NCBI RefSeq assembly: GCF_000720255.1
Contig: NZ_JOJE01000009.1
Coordinates: 1-64,000 of the forward strand
Direction: 5' to 3'
DNA: 64,000 bases
Source: Streptomyces griseus subsp. griseus
Lineage (GTDB): Bacteria > Actinomycetota > Actinomycetes > Streptomycetales > Streptomycetaceae
The translations under genes and the position numbers were made by a program. Every line of letters starts with the position of its first letter. Position 1 is the first letter of the stretch. Shown here in pieces: positions 1-8,210 of this stretch. The notes beneath the pieces were generated by a model. That model saw nothing but the letters and a program-made list of their open reading frames with translations. It had not been told where the DNA came from and searched no databases.

Positions 1-47
1 GCCCCCTCGCGGAACTCCGGCTCGAACTTCCGTCGCTTCTCCGCCAT
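1..47 (-). mobile_element. IS3-family transposase OrfA, N-terminal fragment (runs off window)
   Basis: Reading leftwards from an ATG at 47, the first 15 codons give MAEKRRKFEPEFREG, the typical opening of the small helix-turn-helix OrfA of IS3-family elements. The rest lies outside the window. Its terminal inverted repeat should fall between about 50 and 130, but I could not fix the exact end. The element sits just where the drmB-like reading frame loses its 5' end, which suggests that it interrupts that gene. The call rests on only 15 residues. Confidence 0.6.
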
Positions 48-226
48 GACTCCCAACTTCCCCTGCAGTCACGGTCTCTACGCTACGAGGGGAGGGACAC
101 ACGTGTGGTGCATCGGGTGAGCCGTACCTACCGCGATGCAGGGCGCACAACGCCGTCGCTGTCCGCCTTCCTGGCACGGCGACGGCACGCGAGCTCCGCA
201 TCTTCTGTCCCCAGTGCAATCGGCAG

Positions 227-1423
227 TTGACGCCTGGCGGCTTCCCCTTCCAGTTCTGCAACTGCGGAGACGGTGGCATGTCGTTCACCGTCCATCGAGC
301 GGCTGTTGTCTTCTCGCCGCACTTCGCCGTACTCGTGAACCCCCCGGACCCCACCGAGGCGGCACGCCTACGTGCTGGCGGCGGAGGGGCTCGTGCGCTT
401 GAGTGGGTCCTCAACGGGATGACATCGAACGACCCAGCAGCTGGGAGACAGACCGTCGCCGGGCTCGTCGAAACTCTTCGCCTAGCGAACCTGTCCGAAG
501 AGACCGCGCAACGAATGGCTCAGGAAGCCGTCATGCGTGGAGAGGTCGACGCCGGACATGGTGGAGCCGAAATTGTCTTGCCCGACAACACTCGTGACAA
601 GGTGCACGAGGAAGCGTTGAGCCTCGCCTCGGCCGTCAATGGCGGCCGGATCAGGGTCAACGACATGGTCGCCGGTACGACCCCACCGTTGCGGACCCTG
701 TACGAGGGCGCGTACGGGAACTCAATGCGACAGGCGCAACTTGAGGGGGTTGAGCTGCTCGCCAACTTCCCCGTGGCAACACTGGCATTCGGGTACACCC
801 GAGGGGACCTCTCGCCCGGAGCTGCTCGCCTGGTTCCGTTCCGCGAACGCGGACGCATCCGCGCCTATGGGTCGCTGTCCCGTACCGAAGCCCTGCTCTT
901 CCGTCTGGACCCGCTCAGCGTATATCGGCACCTCGCGAGTCGGGGGCACGCACTGCCTGATGTGAAGGATGCCCGAGCGGCGCGTATCGCTCTGCTGCAA
1001 ACGATGGAGCTTCCGTACCCGACGCAGGAGCGGTTCCAACCGCTGGGCGGTGACCTGCTCCGGCTCGTGCACTCGTACGCCCACCGGGCGATCCGCCGGC
1101 TCGCTTCCTTCGCCGGTATCGAACGCGACGGCCTTGCCGAGTATCTCGTCCCGCACCACCTCAGCTTCGTCGTCTACGCGGCATCGCGGGGTGACTTCGT
1201 GCTCGGTGGACTCCAATCCGTCTTTGAGTCCTCTCTGCACCGCTTCCTCGCTGACGTAGTCGAGGGCGAGTCGCGCTGCGCGTTGGACCCTGGTTGCCGT
1301 AGCGGCGGTGGCGCCTGCATGGGCTGTCTCCACCTTGGTGAGCCGTCCTGCCGCTGGTTCAATCGGTTTCTCGATCGCTCAGAGCTCTTCGGCGCTCATG
1401 GCTTCCTCAACACTGGGACGTGA
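227..1423 (+). CDS. drmB: DrmB-like (DUF1998-type) protein, 5'-truncated
   Basis: The frame is open back to a stop at 47-49, but no ATG or GTG occurs before the TTG at 227, so 227 is only a nominal start. The upstream frame encodes a zinc-ribbon-like stretch (CRAH, then CPQC, then CNC at about 135-250) that belongs to the protein. The C-terminus carries a cysteine cluster (CALDPGC, ACMGC, SC) followed by LDRSELFG, as in DUF1998 proteins such as DISARM DrmB. About 400-450 residues remain, shorter than intact DrmB, and the missing N-terminus lies towards the IS3 fragment. drmC follows after 4 bases. In DISARM, DrmB partners the DrmA helicase, which is not in view. Likely non-functional unless an undetected start exists. 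Confidence 0.6.
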   Translation: MTPGGFPFQFCNCGDGGMSFTVHRAAVVFSPHFAVLVNPPDPTEAARLRAGGGGARALEWVLNGMTSNDPAAGRQTVAGLVETLRLANLSEETAQRMAQEAVMRGEVDAGHGGAEIVLPDNTRDKVHEEALSLASAVNGGRIRVNDMVAGTTPPLRTLYEGAYGNSMRQAQLEGVELLANFPVATLAFGYTRGDLSPGAARLVPFRERGRIRAYGSLSRTEALLFRLDPLSVYRHLASRGHALPDVKDARAARIALLQTMELPYPTQERFQPLGGDLLRLVHSYAHRAIRRLASFAGIERDGLAEYLVPHHLSFVVYAASRGDFVLGGLQSVFESSLHRFLADVVEGESRCALDPGCRSGGGACMGCLHLGEPSCRWFNRFLDRSELFGAHGFLNTGT

Positions 1424-1427
1424 CGCT

Positions 1428-2162
1428 GTGGATCACGCCGAACTAGTGGGTGGTGTACTCGTCGACTGCCCTGACCCCCGAGCCTCCGCCGGCGACCTCA
1501 CCCGGTTCATGATGGCGACGCAACTGGACCGCGCCGCAGCCATTCGAGCCGGGCTGGAGCCGGAACTTGTGGAGGTACTACGCAGCCGGTACGCCAACGA
1601 TCGGGAGCGGATCCCCGCGTTGTGCCAGGAGGCTGCGGCTTGGGTGCTGGGACGGAGGTCGATAGCCAGCGCCGAGCCGTGGGAGCTCGTGGCATCCCTA
1701 CCGAGAACAGACGTGCCGGAGGGCTTGCGCCGAACAACGGGGGAAACTCTCATCCAACTCGTCGTCCAGGCGACACAGACCCTCCGCCTCGCGGCTCCCT
1801 TTATCGACCAGCCCGGTCTTTCGTTCCTGGCCGAGGCACTCGCAGCTGCCACGACACGAGGCGTGCGACTTGAGATCCTTCTCCCAACCCGTTCGACCAG
1901 CGCAGATGACGCCATTGACGACCTAACTACGACCATCTCAGCCGAGGGACGCTCGACAAACTTCTTGGTCTCGAGACTTCGAGAGGATGCGCCCTGGGCA
2001 CACCTTAAGGTGCTCACTTCGGACTCCAAAGCAGCCTATATCGGCAGCGCCAACGTCACAGGAGCCGGCATTGGTGGTCGCAATCTTGAGCTCGGCGTTC
2101 TAGTTCGTGGCGAGCCCGTCATGGTGGTTGAGCGCGTCCTCGACATCTATCGCAGTTCCTGA
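1428..2162 (+). CDS. drmC: DrmC-like phospholipase D-fold protein
   Basis: About 244 residues from a GTG at 1428, preceded by GGGA; an ATG at 1398 inside drmB would add 10 residues. The C-terminal part has a single HKD motif (H192-x-K194-x4-D199) followed by GSANVTGAG and a conserved NLELGVLV strand, which is the hallmark of PLD-superfamily phosphodiesterases. A short PLD protein directly after a DUF1998 protein is the drmB-drmC arrangement of DISARM phage defence. The role of DrmC in DISARM is accessory. Four bases separate it from drmB, so they are probably co-transcribed. With drmB cut and drmA absent from view, this is probably a relic. Confidence 0.7.
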   Translation: MDHAELVGGVLVDCPDPRASAGDLTRFMMATQLDRAAAIRAGLEPELVEVLRSRYANDRERIPALCQEAAAWVLGRRSIASAEPWELVASLPRTDVPEGLRRTTGETLIQLVVQATQTLRLAAPFIDQPGLSFLAEALAAATTRGVRLEILLPTRSTSADDAIDDLTTTISAEGRSTNFLVSRLREDAPWAHLKVLTSDSKAAYIGSANVTGAGIGGRNLELGVLVRGEPVMVVERVLDIYRSS

Positions 2163-2347
2163 CTGGTCCGCGGCAGGGCCTCTAAGCTCGTCCAGGGGCC
2201 ATAGGACAGCCGCGAGCGGTTCGGCACGCAACCGCTGGAGTGCGCCTCGGGGCCTCGCGGGAGCGTCGTCCTCACTTGGGGGCCAGCGCCCGTCGCGTTG
2301 ACTCTACCTTGAAACCACTGTGCACTCCGTTCCGACACCCGCAGGAA

Positions 2348-3439
2348 TCAGAAAAGCCGCCCGGAAATCTCGGATGGCGATCCGTCGCTCTTTACGACTG
2401 CCGCAACGTGCTGCTTCAGGGTTTCCCCGATCACTTCACCCAATCGCACGGGAACGGCGTTACCGATCAGCCGGCCGAGCCGATTGAATCGAACCACCTC
2501 TCCTTCCTCAAGAAACTTGTAGGAACGCGGAAATGTTTGAATCATCGCTGCTTCCCTCAAGGAAATAGCGCGGTCTTGTGTCGGATGACCGAAACGGCCG
2601 TTACCGTAGCCGAAACATTGGGTCGTCATTGTCGGAGCTGGCATATCCCACTCCATACGCCCGTAGACACTGGGATATGTTGCACCCGTGGTCTTCCGAT
2701 GGCACGCAGCAAGGAGCTCAGGGTCCCAGTCGCGCCACGTGCCGCCTGGCTTGGATGCCCTTATCCGCCGCATGTTCATTTCACTGAGAGAGCAGGCGGT
2801 ATGCAATGGATCGCTCGGGTGCTGCTCACCGGCACGAATCTCAGGAAGATCGGCGATCTCATCTCGAACCGTACGGGTCGGTGAAGTCATCCGATCAATT
2901 CGGTCAAGACCAATATCCCCTAGTTTCGACGCCAAGAGAACCAAGCGCTTCCTCGATTGGGGAACACCAATCTTGGTGCACTCTACAACCGACCAATGAA
3001 CGTGATAGCCTTTCAGGCTTTTCAAAAAACGCTTAAAGACACTGTGCGAGGCAAGTTGAGCAACATTTTCCATGGTCACAAGGTCCGGTTGCAGGTCAGC
3101 AACCAGATCTCCGAAACTGGAGACGAGTTGCCAGTCCTTGCCGCGCTTCTTGCTACGGCCGCTCTGGCTGTAAGATGAGAAAGGCTGGCAAGGAGCGCAG
3201 CCAGCGAGCAGGGAGAAATCTCCCTCACTCAAATGAGGCTCAACTTCTGCAGATGTCAACTCATTGACGTCTCGCTCAATGAACTTCGCGTCGTTATTGG
3301 CCTCATACGGATACCGACATGACGGATCGAGGTCGACTCCAGCGGTGACATTAACGCCGCTCCGAACCAGACCGTGCGTGAGCCCGCCGACCCCACAGAA
3401 AAGATCGACTGCAGAGATAGTCGGGATCGTACTGGTCAT
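2348..3439 (-). CDS. DNA (cytosine-5)-methyltransferase
   Basis: A 363-residue C5-MTase that methylates cytosine in DNA with S-adenosylmethionine. Visible motifs are I (DLFCGVGGLTHG, 12-23), IV with the catalytic Cys84 (GCAPCQPF), VI (ENV, 124-126), VIII (QSRKR, 161-165) and X (GNAVPVRLGEVIG) near the C-terminus. The target-recognition region between VIII and X is short. It is the last gene of a three-gene minus-strand operon and overlaps the HEPN gene by 4 bases (ATGA), so it is translationally coupled. GC is clearly lower than in the flanking chromosome. It converges on drmC; class 2 DISARM also uses a C5-MTase (DrmMII), but coupling to the HEPN gene argues that it belongs to the operon. 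Protection of host DNA is inferred. Confidence 0.93.
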   Translation of the reverse strand: MTSTIPTISAVDLFCGVGGLTHGLVRSGVNVTAGVDLDPSCRYPYEANNDAKFIERDVNELTSAEVEPHLSEGDFSLLAGCAPCQPFSSYSQSGRSKKRGKDWQLVSSFGDLVADLQPDLVTMENVAQLASHSVFKRFLKSLKGYHVHWSVVECTKIGVPQSRKRLVLLASKLGDIGLDRIDRMTSPTRTVRDEIADLPEIRAGEQHPSDPLHTACSLSEMNMRRIRASKPGGTWRDWDPELLAACHRKTTGATYPSVYGRMEWDMPAPTMTTQCFGYGNGRFGHPTQDRAISLREAAMIQTFPRSYKFLEEGEVVRFNRLGRLIGNAVPVRLGEVIGETLKQHVAAVVKSDGSPSEISGRLF

Positions 3440-4188
3440 GGTGCACCGCCGTTTGGCCTGAAATTCGGCCGAAGAAAATTATGAGATTCAATATGTCGAA
3501 TGAAGCACTCTATCACTTCGCGCAAGTAACTTTCGACACTAGACGCCATCCGCCGCAGCTCGTCGACCGCCACGCCGTCCGCACAGTCGACAAACGAGAT
3601 GGACCCGTGAGCCAGGCCGTTCCTTCGATCCTTGACGAGCTTCATGGGCCCCAGGTCATCCCGCATGTTGGCCTTGACGCCTCGTCGAGTCTGCTCCGTG
3701 ACGGAGATCACGCACCCAAGGCGCTTGCCCATGGCGAAGATTGCCTCGTCGTCCCAATTGCCCCCGCCGCCGGCTTCCACACTGAACCTGCCCACAGGAA
3801 GCTGTTGGACGATGTGCTCACTGAGCTGCATCGCGTGCTTCAAGCGATGCTCAGGAGTCATATCGGTGTGAGTACGCGCTATGGAACGGACCCATTCACG
3901 CTGAAGTTCGTCACTCAGTTGATGCGGCTTCCACTGGCCAGCCTGAGCCGCAGCTTGAGTTATTGCATCAACGCACCGAGAGACCGTCGCTTCGACGAGG
4001 TTGTACAGCTGCAGATACAGGCTGGAGTACAGGATTTTTTGTTGCATAGCCGAGATCTTGTACTCAGTTCCGTGAAGGCGAGGAGCTCCATCCTGTGCCG
4101 CCTTTTCAAGCTCCTCAAGTAAATCTACGTAAGCGTCGACCTCTTCGAATCTCTCTTCAAAGAAGGTGAGAAGATCGACAGAATTCAT
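3436..4188 (-). CDS. HEPN-family (MAE_28990-like) predicted ribonuclease
   Basis: 250 residues, largely helical, with an acidic N-terminal helix bundle. The motif KDRRNGLAHG holds R189-x4-H194, the signature of catalytically active HEPN RNases. The N-terminal part (LYSSLYLQLYNLVEATVSR, about 53-71) and the overall layout resemble the MAE_28990/MAE_18760 HEPN group that neighbours DUF262 genes; I recall that association and did not search for it. The gene overlaps the DUF262 gene upstream and the methyltransferase downstream by 4 bases each. Cleavage of RNA to block phage growth is inferred; the substrate is unknown. Confidence 0.72.
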   Translation of the reverse strand: MNSVDLLTFFEERFEEVDAYVDLLEELEKAAQDGAPRLHGTEYKISAMQQKILYSSLYLQLYNLVEATVSRCVDAITQAAAQAGQWKPHQLSDELQREWVRSIARTHTDMTPEHRLKHAMQLSEHIVQQLPVGRFSVEAGGGGNWDDEAIFAMGKRLGCVISVTEQTRRGVKANMRDDLGPMKLVKDRRNGLAHGSISFVDCADGVAVDELRRMASSVESYLREVIECFIRHIESHNFLRPNFRPNGGAP

Positions 4189-5258
4189 TCTTGCACCAGC
4201 CGATCACGCACAAAGTCGATGCGACCTTCAAGACGCGCACGAGCATTCGCACCATCAGATCCAGTGACGTCTAGGAAATCTTCACCCTCCAGCCAGGGGA
4301 GAACGTTCAGCTGCCCGCGACTCATATTACGAAGCTGAGGTTTGTCCTGGATAGCTCGATAGGAGCCAATTGCGATTGCTTCAAATCGAGCCCTCGGAGT
4401 AGCCCTACCTGTGGGCGTCTTGCGGAAGCCGTACGGGAAGATCTGTTCCACAAAATCAAGAGTTTCCTGGAATCGCCGCCTATATTCATCCGAGAGCGTC
4501 GGCCTCTCCGAAAAGACGACATTCTTCTTCTTGACATAGTCGAAGATGAAGTCGGCGGGTCGATCCCTGTATCCGGTGAGACCGTCGCCATACGCAAAGA
4601 ACCGAGTCACCAGTTCTTCGTATCCACGCTCATCTTTCCTCTTGGCGCTCATTGGGGCAAGCCTCGCGAACCGGGCATCCGACGCGAGTTCTATCACTAG
4701 CCTCATAAACGGTCCAGCCAAAGCGCCACGGCGGATCTCAGCGGTATTGGCATTCTTACTACCGGTATTGATGCGCTCAAACATGTCCAACCGGGCTGCT
4801 TCATCAGCGTGTTCATTGAGAACGATGCCACGGATTGACCTGTTGCGAATCTTCCGCTGGCGGGACTCCGGAAGATCGTCGAAGGTGAAGTATGAAACGT
4901 TGCTGAGCTGGTCAAGCTCTCCCAGCCGGAGGCCCTTGTGCAGGAACTCTTCAATGGTCCTCAGACGCTGGGAGCCATCGACGATCTCCAACTTGCCGTC
5001 CTCCATCTCCCAGAAGAAGATAAAGGGGATGGGTAGGCCCATAATCAGAGATTCAATGAACTTTGACTTACGCTCAGGCTCCCAAGTGAATTCACGTTGA
5101 TAGTCGGGAACGACATATTCGCCGCTTTTCATCTTGTTTGCGAGGATTTCAACCGAGTATTCGGTGATGTAGAAATCGATACGCTTGGATTGGTCAGCGA
5201 TCTGTTGCTCGGCAGCATCGCGTTCGTCGGGCGTGATCATGATGGCTTCGCTCGACAT
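4185..5258 (-). CDS. DUF262 (ParB/GmrS-fold) domain protein
   Basis: 357 residues from the ATG at 5258, chosen because GGGGAGG lies about 8 bases before it; an ATG at 5342 is in frame but has no ribosome site. The N-terminal DUF262 domain shows QREFTW (54-59), DGSQR (94-98) and FERINTGS (160-167), the conserved ParB-like nucleotide-binding/nuclease motifs also found in GmrSD-type modification-dependent enzymes. The C-terminal part has no DUF1524 HNH motif that I can see, so a nuclease activity may lie elsewhere. It is the first gene of the DUF262-HEPN-methyltransferase operon; ATGA at 4185-4188 couples it to the HEPN gene. Likely sensor or NTP-using component (inference). Confidence 0.85.
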   Translation of the reverse strand: MSSEAIMITPDERDAAEQQIADQSKRIDFYITEYSVEILANKMKSGEYVVPDYQREFTWEPERKSKFIESLIMGLPIPFIFFWEMEDGKLEIVDGSQRLRTIEEFLHKGLRLGELDQLSNVSYFTFDDLPESRQRKIRNRSIRGIVLNEHADEAARLDMFERINTGSKNANTAEIRRGALAGPFMRLVIELASDARFARLAPMSAKRKDERGYEELVTRFFAYGDGLTGYRDRPADFIFDYVKKKNVVFSERPTLSDEYRRRFQETLDFVEQIFPYGFRKTPTGRATPRARFEAIAIGSYRAIQDKPQLRNMSRGQLNVLPWLEGEDFLDVTGSDGANARARLEGRIDFVRDRLVQE

Positions 5259-5805
5259 CGCTTGGTGCCTCCCCGGTGACGTCTTCTCGCGCTGGTTGGA
5301 CAACCTGTTGGCGCTAGTTGATGATGTCACAGGCTGGCTCACCAGGCTGTATAGCCCTCAAGTTGGCTTCAACGCAACGGGCTGACACCTCACCCGACTT
5401 GGCTCATGCAGCCGAACTCCCCTTCAGGGCGGCCACTGCTGCGCCAGCCCGGGGACGGACTCGGAAATAGGGAGGCCTGCTGCCTCTGCCCCAGAACGGC
5501 CCGATGCACGCCTGCTTGCTATGATCGAGCCCCTTACGACTGATCCACGTCCATCGTGAGCGTAGCCGTCACGCTGCTGTTGCACGTGTCGATGCACAAG
5601 CCACTGCCGCCTTCACGACTGCCGCGGGGACATGGCATCCGCCAACCACCCTTCCGCCGGCACTCTGGATGGGGTGCTACCGCGTGGCTCACCGTGACGG
5701 CCAGCCGGACCAGCGCACGGCGGGCGCGGACTATTCGTGGACGGATGGGCTTCCCGACGAGCGTCAAGGCATTCTGACCAGCTGAGACCTGTGAGACGCA
5801 CGGGC
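5259..5805. other. Gene-free end of the island, upstream of the DUF262 operon
   Basis: No convincing coding sequence on either strand. It must hold the promoter of the DUF262 operon. No integrase is recognisable; if the element encoded one, it lies outside the window. Confidence 0.5.
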
Positions 5806-5849
5806 CCTCCGGAGCCGTGTGCGCAGGTTCGAATCCTGCCGGGGGCACC
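5806..5849 (+). other. 3' half of tRNA-Arg(CCG): island attachment site
   Basis: The segment starts in an anticodon loop CTCCGGA (anticodon CCG, 5807-5813), followed by a 3' anticodon stem GCCGT, a short variable loop, T stem GCAGG (5823-5827), loop TTCGAAT, CCTGC (5835-5839), acceptor strand CGGGGGC (5840-5846) and ACC. The partner 5' half, which should begin GCCCCCG, is absent, and the anticodon stem fails to pair upstream of 5806. This is the remnant left when an element integrates into the 3' end of a tRNA gene. The side left of 5806 is therefore element and the right side is host flank. Confidence 0.75.
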
Positions 5850-5866
5850 TTGATTCAGGTGCCCGA

Positions 5867-5903
5867 AGACCCCGCCATCAGCGCTTTCGCTGAGGCGGGG
5901 TCT
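5867..5903 (+). terminator. Terminator hairpin downstream of the tRNA fragment
   Basis: AGACCCCGCC (5867-5876) pairs with GGCGGGGTCT (5894-5903), and an inner CAGCG/CGCTG stem extends it. It lies 17 bases after the tRNA 3' end, as expected for the original tRNA transcript's terminator. Confidence 0.8.
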
Positions 5904-5926
5904 TCGCGTATGTGCAGGCGTGTGCC
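5878..5926 (+). repeat. Direct repeat, copy 1 (tRNA-Arg terminator flank)
   Basis: 49 bases covering the right part of the tRNA terminator and its downstream flank. It matches 8011-8059 at 45 of 49 positions in the same orientation. Confidence 0.85.
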
Positions 5927-6215
5927 ACTCGGAGCGGCTGTCTGTCAGGGGCTATTGACTATGCGGGACCGGCCGCGAGGCAGGAATCCGCAGGTCAGGC
6001 CCCGGCAACGCCGAGACCCCCGGACCGAAGTTCAGGGGCCATCATGCCGCAGGTGCGCGTGTCGGAGGTGTGTCGGGTTAAGCGCCCGTCGTCGCCGGTC
6101 TCGTCCTCCTGGTCGTCTTCCTCGCCGAGGAGTTCGGCGATCCGACAGTTGGCGACGTCCTGCAGACCGTCGAGACACGTGGCAGCAGTGCCCGCAGTCC
6201 TGACCCGACAGTGAG
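5927..6215. other. Gene-poor stretch
   Basis: No supported gene. A plus-strand frame around 6085-6215 encodes a hydrophobic run (VVAGLVLLVVFLAEEFGDP) directly after an in-frame stop and without a start. It could be the decayed end of a membrane protein gene, but the evidence is weak. Confidence 0.35.
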
Positions 6216-6245
6216 GAGGTGGCCCACGGCGCTGCGGGCCACCTC
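6216..6245. terminator. Strong inverted repeat after the secreted-protein gene
   Basis: GAGGTGGCCC (6216-6225) and GGGCCACCTC (6236-6245) are perfect 10-base arms with a 10-base loop, 19 bases beyond the stop of the minus-strand gene. A likely terminator. Confidence 0.8.
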
Positions 6246-6264
6246 TCCCCGCCCGGCGCCGCCG

Positions 6265-7614
6265 TCACATGTTGGAGAACGGCACGGAGAACAACACTCT
6301 TTCGGGCACCGCCGGTTCACTCCACTGTCCGGCGGAGTTCGCGGCCCATTCGGTTTGTGACCACAGCTGCTGGGTGCTCCACCACAGCGACATGCCCTCG
6401 CTGTGCTGGGCCCAGCATGCGTTCGCCTGGACTTGTCCGCTACAGGTGTGCGACGTGGCGGAGCCGGCGGTGCTCATCTTCCACATGATGCCGTGCACCC
6501 CTGGCCCCCACAGGGCGTCGGCGGCGTAGTACTTGTCGTTGTTCGCGAGCACCGCCTGCAACCCCGCCGCGTTGTTGGTCACGTAGCTCTTGGTCGGGTC
6601 GGCATAGGCCTTCCCCCCGGCTGTGACGAGCGGCATGGCCCCGCCGGGAGCGGCGAGGTCGTAGCGGAAGATCCGGGCGGGCTTGGCGGTACCGCCAGTG
6701 CTGCGCCATTCGTTGGCGACGATGCTGTACGGGCTGGTGCTGCGGTCCATGGTGAGCCCGTCGAAGCAGGGGTAGCCGTCGATCGATGTGCCGTTGCAAG
6801 CGCCGCCCAGGCTGTAGGAACCGATCGCGGGCATGATGTATTGGTAGCCGCGTGCCGAGTAGCCGCCGCTGACCTTGCCGATCTCGTGGGAGTTCACGGT
6901 CGCTTGCAGGATGTGCTTGAAGTCGAAGACGAACAGCGCGTTGTCGCTGTCGTCGCCGCGGGACGCGGTGACCAGGAGCTTGTCGCCGTACCAGACCATG
7001 CCGCCGAGGTGTGAGCCCAGTTTGTCGAAGTCGTCGCCGCCTTCGGTGGGCACGACCAGCAGCACCCACCGGTACTTGAAGGCGCCGGGGGTGTTGGCGT
7101 CGATGAACGCCACCCGCGCCAGGCCTTTGTCATCGGCGGTGGAGCTCGGGAGGTCGTCGTTGTTGGTCCACCCCGAGAGGATCACCTTGTTCGTGCCCCA
7201 CATGCCGTCGTCGTCGGCGTCGCCGGACGAGGTCAGTCCCTGGGGTACGAACTGTTGGGTGAGGGCGTCCCCGGTGTCCCAGCAGTAGGCCGATGACGCC
7301 GAAGGGTTGATCGGCCGCGCGGCCGACTCGGTGCTCGTGCATCCGGAACTGGAGCTGCTGTACATGGGGTGGTTGGCGGACTTCAGGACCGTGTCCACCC
7401 CGACATTGGGCAGATGCCCGTCCAGCGTGCTGATCGTCGTGGGGGACACACGGTGCTCGGTCAGCTCCAGCTTGCTCAGCGCTGCAGTGCTCCCGTTGTC
7501 GAGCAGCTTCCCGGGTGTGGGCACCGGGGTCTCGGCTTGCGCCGGTGTTCCCCACGCCAGCACGGCCATGGCGGCCGCCGCCAACACTCCTGCGACCTTA
7601 CGTCTCTTCCTCAT
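6265..7614 (-). CDS. Secreted protein of unknown function
   Basis: 449 residues from the ATG at 7614, chosen because GGGGAG lies about 6 bases before it. The start MRKRRK, a hydrophobic core and an A-Q-A cleavage site near residue 27 form a Sec signal peptide. The mature part is rich in Gly, Ser, Thr, Asp and Trp with repeated aromatic/acidic stretches (for example DADDDGMWG, TASRGDDSDNALFVFDF), which suggests an extracellular beta-rich, perhaps propeller-like fold. Several Cys could form disulfides. I do not recognise a catalytic motif. It stands alone, followed by a strong hairpin, in the segment between the two copies of the tRNA-flank repeat. Confidence 0.85.
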   Translation of the reverse strand: MRKRRKVAGVLAAAAMAVLAWGTPAQAETPVPTPGKLLDNGSTAALSKLELTEHRVSPTTISTLDGHLPNVGVDTVLKSANHPMYSSSSSGCTSTESAARPINPSASSAYCWDTGDALTQQFVPQGLTSSGDADDDGMWGTNKVILSGWTNNDDLPSSTADDKGLARVAFIDANTPGAFKYRWVLLVVPTEGGDDFDKLGSHLGGMVWYGDKLLVTASRGDDSDNALFVFDFKHILQATVNSHEIGKVSGGYSARGYQYIMPAIGSYSLGGACNGTSIDGYPCFDGLTMDRSTSPYSIVANEWRSTGGTAKPARIFRYDLAAPGGAMPLVTAGGKAYADPTKSYVTNNAAGLQAVLANNDKYYAADALWGPGVHGIMWKMSTAGSATSHTCSGQVQANACWAQHSEGMSLWWSTQQLWSQTEWAANSAGQWSEPAVPERVLFSVPFSNM

Positions 7615-7875
7615 CCCGCTCCCCGTTCGACAACAAGTGGAACATCGGCCCAAATGCTGTCATGGGCACGTGAAGTAGGCGGAGTTCACGGAATTCTTTG
7701 AGGATCCATTTGCCAAGCCGCGTGGGAGGTGGCCCCGTACGCCGCCGAGCAGACGGGAATTGCCAGTGCTTTGACCGCGTAGGTTCGCCGGGTGGATGGC
7801 CGTGGCGGTTGGATGTGGGTTGACGTCCGTGCCGACCGCTGGAGGCGTGGTGGCCGAGCCTGTCCGTGTGCGCAG

Positions 7876-8010
7876 ATGACCGACCAGGAGGGGCAGCGGC
7901 TGCAGCAGATCGTGCGCCGGGGCAGCACGAGTTCGGTGCGTTACCGGCGCGCGATGATGCTGCTGGCCTCAGCCGGCGGGAACCGGGTGCCGGTGATCGC
8001 CCGGCTGCCA
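7876..8010 (+). pseudogene. IS630-family transposase, truncated N-terminal fragment
   Basis: From the ATG at 7876 the frame reads MTDQEGQRLQQIVRRGS, then VRYRRAMMLLASAGG and VPVIARL. This is the N-terminal helix-turn-helix region of IS630-type transposases. The similarity stops at about 8010, exactly where the second copy of the tRNA-flank repeat begins, and the DDE catalytic region is missing. The 260 bases upstream (7615-7875) contain no gene that I can support. Confidence 0.75.
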
Positions 8011-8059
8011 CCAGCGCTTTCGCTGAGACGGGGTCTTCGCGTATGTGCAAACGTGTGCC
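8011..8059 (+). repeat. Direct repeat, copy 2 (tRNA-Arg flank, without the tRNA)
   Basis: 45 of 49 bases match 5878-5926. The left arm of the terminator and the tRNA half are missing; in their place is the IS630 fragment. The copies bracket about 2.1 kb that contains the secreted-protein gene. Confidence 0.85.
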
Positions 8060-8210
8060 GCTGTATGGCGGGGTCTGCGGCGAGAGACCGCGGGGATCTT
8101 GGAGCGTTGCCACAGGTGAGTCAGGCCTTTTCGCGGTTGGCACGTCTACTGAGACCGTCACCCGCCTGAGAGGAAACTGGCGTGTCAGTGGTGTGCGCTT
8201 GGATGAGGGC

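Noticed and set aside
5534..5848. A minus-strand ORF starting with PPAGFEPAHTAPE
   Set aside because: That peptide is the antisense translation of a tRNA 3' end, a common artefact.
5777..5849. Reading the tRNA fragment as tRNA-Leu(GAG) with a long variable arm
   Set aside because: A CTGAGAC loop at 5782-5788 looks like a Leu anticodon, but it would need a 29-base variable arm and an anticodon stem with mismatches. The tRNA-Arg(CCG) reading (loop CTCCGGA, 4-base variable loop) is regular.
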